DNA of 64,000 bases, from contig OY747705.1 of the NCBI GenBank assembly GCA_963556495.2, positions 21,974,501 through 22,038,500 on the forward strand, written 5' to 3'. The DNA is from Valencia hispanica. Its lineage: Eukaryota; Chordata; Actinopteri; Cyprinodontiformes; Valenciidae. Shown here one piece after another: positions 57,710 through 64,000 of this stretch; within the stretch, counting starts at the first letter, position 1; every line of letters starts with the position of its first letter. Below the pieces are notes generated by a model. That model was given only the letters and a program-made list of their open reading frames with translations. It did no database searches and was not told the DNA's origin. The position numbers were made by a program, and so were the translations under genes.

Positions 57710-59570
57710 TTTCTTTTTCTTTTCTTTTACGTGTCCTGTTTGGCAGTGTGGAGCTCAGAATTGGTGTCTGAGTACCAAGTAGAAGCCCAACAGATTTACT
57801 TTCACAAGCGGAGCAGTACAGCTTTTGCTATAGTACTCCACTTGATATATGTGTGAAAAATCTTTATTATGAATTGTTGGGGTTTTTATTTCCTGATGTC
57901 ATGGACACGGAGACGGAAAATTAAGGAGAAGAAAGAAGGAAGATGAAGAAGAGAGGTAGGAAACAAAAAGTCAAGAGAGAGGGTGAGTTGAAAATACAAG
58001 AGAGGAAGGGGAACAAAGAAAACACAGGAAGACATTGAAGTCTGCCTCCATACCCACAGGACGGCAGAGAGAGGGGAAAAAACAAAACCAAACACGAAAA
58101 AGGAACATCGACAAAACCAACCAAACATTGTGAACTAAGAATTACAATACCACATCACACAAAAATAGATATAAAAATACAACAACAATGTCACAGAAAA
58201 ACTCATGGTACCGATGAATTAAGCTCTAGTAATGATAACCTCAGCCCAAGAATATTTCCTTAAACACCAGAGACCCCACATCTACGTGTGTGTGTTAGCA
58301 TGCTGGTGCATATAAGGTTTCTCCATAAGAGTGTTCGATAGTTGGTGTGAGCAGACAAAAATCTGTCTCCCAAGAATCGATGCAGACATGAAGGAGATCG
58401 GAGCAAAGACGTCCAAAGGACCGCCAGAGCCCCAGGCGGACCCGGGCGGGGCCGACCGCATCCCCCAAGAGAGGAGCAAAGGAGAACCCCAGGGGAACAC
58501 CCAGCGGCCACTATGCAGGGGCCCGGGGGGCAGCAGTGACGAGCCCACGGGCCCCGCCGGCAACCGGCCGCGCCGGGGCGGGCCGGTCAACGGACCGGGG
58601 GAGCCGGGGCCCAGGGGCACCCCACCCCCCAGCAGGGACCCGACAAGAGACCGGCCGAGGAGAGAACCCCGGCACTGCAGGGGCCGCGGCCGGCCGCCAC
58701 GCGCCGCCTCCACCCTAGGCCAATACCCACCGCCAACATCCCAGCGCCCCACCGATAGCCGCAGGGGACGGACAGCATCCCCAGGCCGGGCTCAGCCAGC
58801 ATCTGGACGCCAAGTTGTACCAGCTCCCGGGTCCTGATCCCGCGCAACGCAGGGCCCCGAGACCAGGCATCCAACGAGGTCCAACCCGCCAATGAACCGG
58901 CCACGCACGGTGCGCACAGAACAGGTGATCAAACGAGCAGAGAGCATTAAGTGTAAGGCCTGAGGTGCGCCAGGCGAGGGGGCAGCCCAAGATCCAACCT
59001 GACAGGTAGACAAAGACATACAGACACAGTCATACATTCCCTCCCTCTTAAACCCATACATTCTCACTGACTCACCAAGACACCCAAAAAAATGACGCTG
59101 TACCCTCACTCACACACCCCATGCACACTTTATGCTCCCAGGTCCAGGTACCGATGCCCCAGTAGAGCCACCAGGCCCCGGACCCGGGAGGTGGACCCCC
59201 TACCTTCTAGGACGGAGACAAGCAGACCGCCAAGGGCCCCACAGTGGCAAAGCAGCCCGACAGCCCAGGACCCCGACCAGACCGCCTGTCCTCCTCCGGA
59301 CCCCAACCCTTGATGGCCCGTAGCGAACAGGGGTGTGAAAAGACCCCTAGCCTCCATCCTCCCGCTCGAGTATGTTGTTGATGCGTGTTGTTATAATGTG
59401 CATTTAAAACAGAGGGGTGGGATGTGGGGAAGGCAGCCAAACATCCCCCAACCCCCACCCCGAGCCCTCAGTGTCTATATGTGGTTTAACAGTGGGCACC
59501 GGCACCAGAGGTGAAGCTGATTGAACCGCTCCCCCTCTGGATGCCGAAAAGTGTGCCCACCCCACATATG
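57710..59570 (-). mobile_element. GC-rich retroposon with 17-bp target duplication
   Basis: A block of about 1.86 kb between two copies of tgttgttatctaattct (57693-57709 and 59571-59587). On the minus strand it ends in an A-rich tail, aaaagaaaagaaaaagaaaa, preceded by aataaa motifs. It was therefore probably copied from RNA, with its 5' end at 59570. The middle (58430-59330) is extremely GC-rich against an AT-rich background. Minus-strand ORFs overlap in several frames and match no protein I recognise. It may be a truncated LINE 3' region or a non-autonomous retroposon; I believe similar GC-rich repeats occur in other teleosts. Confidence 0.75.
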
Positions 59571-59784
59571 TGTTGTTATCTAATTCTAACTTTCAGGACT
59601 TTTCAAATATAATGTCTGTTAATGGGATGCATGACTGTGCTCTTCCAGCAGAGGGTGGAGATTTGGGACTGCTGCGCAAGGGGAGCAGCTTGTGAGCTCT
59701 CTCACATGGGAGAGGAGTGGAGGTTAGCACCGCTGGTCAGTGGGTGGATACGCGCTTTATGTCAGATCAACCCCAAAATCTAGG

Positions 59785-59940
59785 GATGATCTTGTTCCTA
59801 GTCCCATTGCGAACATTTATTGAAGATTTCATTAAAATCTGTCCATAACTTTCTGAGTTATGTTGCTAAAAGACAGACAAACAAACAAATAGACAGACAG
59901 ACAGGCACGAAAACATAACCTCCTGGAGGAGGTAATAAAT
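59785..59940. repeat. Dispersed repeat tail with acaa/acag array
   Basis: The text cattaaaatctgtccataac, then acagacaaacaaacaaat and acctcctggaggaggtaata, resembles a repeat found widely in fish genomes. Only a fragment is present. Family not assigned. Confidence 0.45.
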
Positions 59941-60458
59941 AAAATCTTCAGTGTACCATCTTTATGTGTAAATATCTCTTTATTAATATATTAATATTTC
60001 CTTTAAGGGGGGGGGGGGTATTATTATGCTTCTTCCAAGCACATATTACCATTCTATACCACACTCCAATAAAATTGTCACCTCAAGTCTTTTAAAAGTC
60101 CGTCATATATCCAAATCCACCTTGAAAGAAATTTACTTCCGTATTGAACGTCTTGGTTTTCGCCTGTGCCTCTCCAAGACCCTCCTACTCTTTCTGGCAT
60201 TTCCCCTTCAGTTCGTCACATACCGTGCATTATCGCAGCATGCATGGAGTCGGAAAAAAAATCCCACAAAAGACGCGCAGTTGCAGCTGGTGTGTTATAA
60301 TTACTGCACCTGGGACTCAGCCGGAGTTGTGAGGTGGGGAGGGGTAGGGGAGCTCTGCAGGGGCGTGGCTCTCGGCTGAGTACGTAAGGTCGGAGGAGGA
60401 GATGGGTGGAAAAGGCGGGGATAGGTGGGAGCAGGCGTTTCAGCAACCCCGAGAACTA

Positions 60459-61941
60459 AACTCAGCAAAAAAAGAAACGTCCCTTTTTCAGGACTGTGTA
60501 TTTCAACAATAATGTTGTAAAAATCCAAGTAACTTTACAGATCTTCATTGTAAAGGGTTTAAACAATGTTTTCCATGCACGTACAATTAACCATAATCAA
60601 TTAATTAACATGCACCTGTGGAATGGTCGTTAAGACCTTAACAGCTTACAGAAAGTAGGCATTTAAGGTCACAGTTCTAAAAACGCAGGACACTAAAGAG
60701 ACTTGTCTACCGACTGTGAAAAACACCCAAAGAAAGATGCCCAGGGTCCCTGCTCATCTGCGTGAACGTGCATTAGGCATGCTGCAGGGAGGCATGAGGA
60801 CTGCTGATGTGGCTAGGGCAATATATTGCCATGTCCGCACTGTGAGACGCCTAAGACAGCGCTACAGAGAGACAGGAAGGACAGCTGATCATCCTCGCAG
60901 TGGAAGACCACATGTAACAACACCTGCACAGGATCGGTACATCCAAATATCACACCTGCGTGACAGGTACAGAATGGCCACAACAACTTCCCGAGTCACA
61001 CCAGGAACACACAATCCCTCCATCAGTGCTCAGACTGTCCGCAATAGGCTGAGAGAGGCTGGACTGAGGGCTTGTAGGGCTGTTGTAAGGCCTACAAGGC
61101 ACAAACCCACCTTCGCTGGACCAGACAGGAGTGGCAAAAAGTGCTCTTCACTGATGAGTCATGGTTTTGTCTCACCAGGGGTGATGGACGAATTCGTGTT
61201 TATCGTCGAAGGAATGAGCGTCACACCGAGGCCTGTACCCTGGAGCGGGATCGATTTGGAGGTGGGGGGTCCGTCATGGTCTGGGTGGGGGTCCGTCATG
61301 GTCTGGGGCGGTATATCACATCACCATCGGACTGAGCTTGTTGTCATTGCAGGCAATCTCAATGCCTTGCGGTACAGGGAAGACATCTTCCTTCCTCATG
61401 TGGTACCCTTTATGCATGTTCATCCGGACATGATCCTCCAGCAGGACAATGCCACCAGCCATATTGCTCGTTCTGTGCGTGAGTTTCTGCATGACAGCAA
61501 TGTCAGTGTTCTGCCATGGCCAGCAAGAGCCCGGATCTCAATCCCATTGAGCACGTCTGGGACCTGTTGGATCGCAGGGTGAGGGCTAGGGCCATTCACC
61601 CCAGAAATGTCCAGGAACTTGCAAGTGCCTTGGTGGAAGAGTGGGGTAACATCTCACAGCAAGAACTGACAAGTCTGGTCCAGTACATGAGGAGGAGATG
61701 CACTGCAGTACTTCAAGCAGCTGGTGGCCACACCAGATACTGACTGGTACTTTTGATTTTGAGTCTCCCTTCATTCAAGGACACACTATTCTATTTCTGT
61801 TAGTCACATGTCTGTGAAACATTTTTTGTTTATGTCTTATGGTGTTGACTCTTTTAGTGTTCATACAAATATTTACAAACATTTAGTTTACTGAAGTAAA
61901 AACAGTTGAAAGTCAGAGGACGTTTCTTTTTTTGCTGAGTT
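60459..61941 (+). mobile_element. Tc1/mariner element copy C (different subfamily)
   Basis: 1483 bp with ends aactcagcaaaaaaagaaac and the inverted complement at 61918-61941, flanked by TA (60457-60458 and 61942-61943). Terminal match is about 24 bases, much shorter than in copies A and B. It carries one damaged transposase. Confidence 0.92.
60737..61743 (+). pseudogene. Tc1 transposase, copy C, with at least three lesions
   Basis: Begins MPRVPAHLRERALGMLQGGM with two helix-turn-helix segments. Three changes break the frame: a shift near 61130 just before LFTDESWF (first catalytic Asp), a 22-bp tandem duplication at 61265-61307, and a shift near 61525 before [13 protein letters not shown] (third catalytic Glu). 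The second Asp remains in ILQQDNATSH. The C-terminus ends GGHTRY as usual. Confidence 0.9.
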
Positions 61942-61943
61942 TA

Positions 61944-62750
61944 CCAGCAGAGACCGGCAGAGACTCAAAGATTACTCTAACATGAGTGAATGGGTCAGAG
62001 CAACACTTCAGGTATGTTTTTAATGAGGGAAAGACAGGTTCTCAGGATATCAAGCTTCAGAAAGTCCATTTTGCATAATACCACCCCTTTAAAATTTAGC
62101 TAGTGCAGCTTGTATTCAGGTGTGATCAATGGTTCGAAAATTAGGGTATAAAACTGTAGATTTGAAAAACACAAAACTAAGAACTTGTACATTTATACCA
62201 TGGATCACACTTGTTAAACAAAAACTAGAGGCCATATGAAATAGTTCAAATTCAAGTAGGTGCTGACTCATAAGGTGATTGTAGGGCTTTGATGTAATTA
62301 CACTCATGCCACATGAAAAAAAAACCATATTACATTGCATTCAAACAAAAGTCAGTACATATGCAACCGTTTGGAGCACAAAATAAAAATAGCTTCATGT
62401 CAATCTATACCTAAGATTTAGGGTAAAATGTCAGTAAACAGTCCAGCCAGACATTATCAGGCATGTGAGCTAGACAAACCTATTACTGTAATAAAAATGA
62501 CATTTTTCTGAAGATGTTATGTTGTTTGGATAAAACTAAGTTGGGAAATACACACCAATGTGAAAAAAAAAAATAGTACACCTCATTAAATATTTTCACT
62601 CAAAAAAAAACCTCAACAAACATTTGACCCCCCCAATAGTTAGTGTTTAACCCTTTGAATGAAATAAACTCCATCTACTAGTCTGACATTGGTCAATGCC
62701 GGGGCAGTGAGATATGGGGTCAGATCAGACTCATTAAGAATAAACTTATG
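61944..62750. other. notch2 5' intron, no recognised feature
   Basis: AT-rich sequence, no repeat family or exon recognised. Confidence 0.4.
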
Positions 62751-62789
62751 CAGGGTTTTTCACAAATTCACATGCTCTGGTTCACAAAT

Positions 62790-63125
62790 ATAATTTCAAA
62801 GAAACACTTGTAATAGAACTTCACAAATGCACACGATCCGTTTCACAAATGCACACGATCCGTTTCACAAATGCACACAATCCGTTTCACAAATATAATT
62901 TTGAGGGAAGCTTCAAATATAAACTCACAGATCATACGAATCGCTAAATGTGCATTTACGAACCACTTCTCATTTGCGAATCTCTCTGTATTTGTGAGAG
63001 AATTTTTTGTGGTGAATTTTGAGACTGTTGTAACGTTGCAGGTCAACAAACGACACCATTGGCTAATGAATCTGTCAATCAAATTTACGATTCTGATTGA
63101 CAGATTCGTCAGCTAACCAATGTCT
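62790..63125. repeat. Tandem 22-bp repeats and a hairpin
   Basis: Three 22-bp copies of gcacacgatccgtttcacaaat (about 62828-62893, last with one change), with related cacaaat motifs around them. At 63057-63081 and 63094-63122 the arms of a hairpin match (cattggct...gtcaatca and inverse). The whole is probably a foldback-type non-autonomous element. Confidence 0.7.
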
Positions 63126-63165
63126 TCGTCTTCAGCCAATCGTACGGCTGCTTACATTTTCTCCT

Positions 63166-63350
63166 CACTAGCAGAGCTGTTATGTGCGCATGCGCCGTGA
63201 AGTTCAACCACGACACATGGCGAAATGTGGTACTTATCGTTTGAGACTGATGCATGTCGCTACCATAAACTGTATATAACGCTCGCTACTTATCGCCATG
63301 TGTCACGGTTAAACTTCACTGCGCATGCGCACGTAACAGCTCTGCCAGTG
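63166..63350. repeat. CpG-rich palindrome with two NRF1-type motifs
   Basis: The left arm (from 63166) and right arm (to 63350) are near-perfect inverses for about 57 bases: cactagcagagctgttatgt against the complement of cgtaacagctctgccagtg. Each arm contains gcgcatgcgc, the core of the NRF1 binding consensus. It could be a miniature element or a small promoter-like sequence. Confidence 0.8.
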
Positions 63351-64000
63351 CAGTGTCATAGAGAGAGAGTTACGACAGACTTTGAACTAGCCGACACGCG
63401 GTCACGTGGGTCATGGAGTCCTCAACAGTTCCAAACATCCCAGCGCTGTCAGTCAGTCTGAGCGGCTTCTGGCGGGAATGAACGCAAAATCGAATATTTC
63501 TCATTTCTCCTGGCGATTTTTGATCATTGACTAATAATGTGTACTGATTACTTTTTACTGAATAGCCTATGCATTTTTATTTTATCAAGGCATTTCTAGA
63601 GGAACAGACATTGGTCACTGTTCTACATTTTAGAGGGAGACGAGAGCGCTAACACATTGTAGAATACATGTAGATCACCGATCATATTTATTGATAAATT
63701 AATGCACTACACTGCTCAATATAAGCATGTTTAATAACTTTATGTGCCACAAGAAACCATAAATTGGAGTAATAATACCCAATTTATAGCCTGTTTTCTG
63801 AATGATAGCATGGTACTGCCATACCTTGTCCTCCTATACACTAAAAACATGCCAGTGGTTAAGACCTCTGCTCCAGCTTACCTTTAAATCTCCATCTTTC
63901 AACAAAGCATGGGATATTACTGTTCCTAGGATTTACTCCTAAAACACCCTATATGTCTAGCAGATGACATTCAGTCTGTGTTCTCTTTGCCTGCTGTTGG
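63351..64000. other. Right flank, no recognised feature
   Basis: A CpG-containing stretch to about 63480, then AT-rich sequence. No notch2 exon 2 is recognised here. Confidence 0.4.

Noticed and set aside
58260..59357. Overlapping GC-rich ORFs of 60-168 codons on both strands
   Set aside because: They lie inside the GC-rich retroposon, overlap in many frames and match no known protein.
63225..63461. 78-codon ORF at the right end
   Set aside because: It crosses the palindrome and has no recognisable domain.
55100..64000. notch2 exons 1 and 2
   Set aside because: No sequence encoding the signal peptide or the first EGF start was found on the minus strand; they are assumed to lie outside the window.

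Overview
The window is teleost (bony fish) nuclear DNA. The genes are split into short exons with GT/AG boundaries. The long AT-rich introns carry Tc1/mariner elements, hAT-type miniature elements and an L2-type LINE whose 3' end repeats gaattgaattgaat. I cannot name the species.

Three protein-coding genes can be read. (1) A two-exon FAM78-family gene on the + strand (686-951 joined to 3572-4094, 262 aa), closest to FAM78B. (2) slc35a3 on the - strand, the Golgi UDP-GlcNAc transporter, with seven coding exons between 23251 and 13900 (328 aa, all phases fit). (3) notch2 on the - strand, from exon 3 at 55088 to the stop at 27867. Its 33 exons in the window give about 2446 residues: most of the EGF array, the LNR and HD negative regulatory region with a furin site, the transmembrane and RAM exon, ankyrin repeats and the PEST tail. 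The C-terminal sequence identifies notch2 rather than notch1. Exons 1 and 2 were not found and probably lie beyond position 64000. Exon phases join without a break, so the part in view looks intact. notch2 and slc35a3 lie head to tail on the same strand about 4 kb apart.

Between and inside the genes lie mobile elements. Two sister Tc1 copies (5439-7045 and 19107-20712) each carry a single, different ORF lesion. A third Tc1 from another subfamily (60459-61941) is more damaged. There are several Tc1 fossils. A nearly full-length L2 LINE of about 5.3 kb lies antisense in the notch2 intron between the HD and transmembrane exons, with an hAT miniature element directly on its tail. Three more hAT-type elements have 8-bp duplications. 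Fragments of another LINE lie in the notch2 intron at 47-49 kb. A pogo/Tigger-like remnant is followed by a GC-rich retroposon of about 1.9 kb with a 17-bp target duplication.

The right end, 55-64 kb, is notch2 5' intron dominated by repeats. It also holds one unassigned exon-like ORF on the + strand at 56259-56356 and a CpG-rich palindrome at 63166-63350 with a predicted NRF1-type motif in each arm. I saw no tRNA, rRNA, CRISPR or bacterial-type system.
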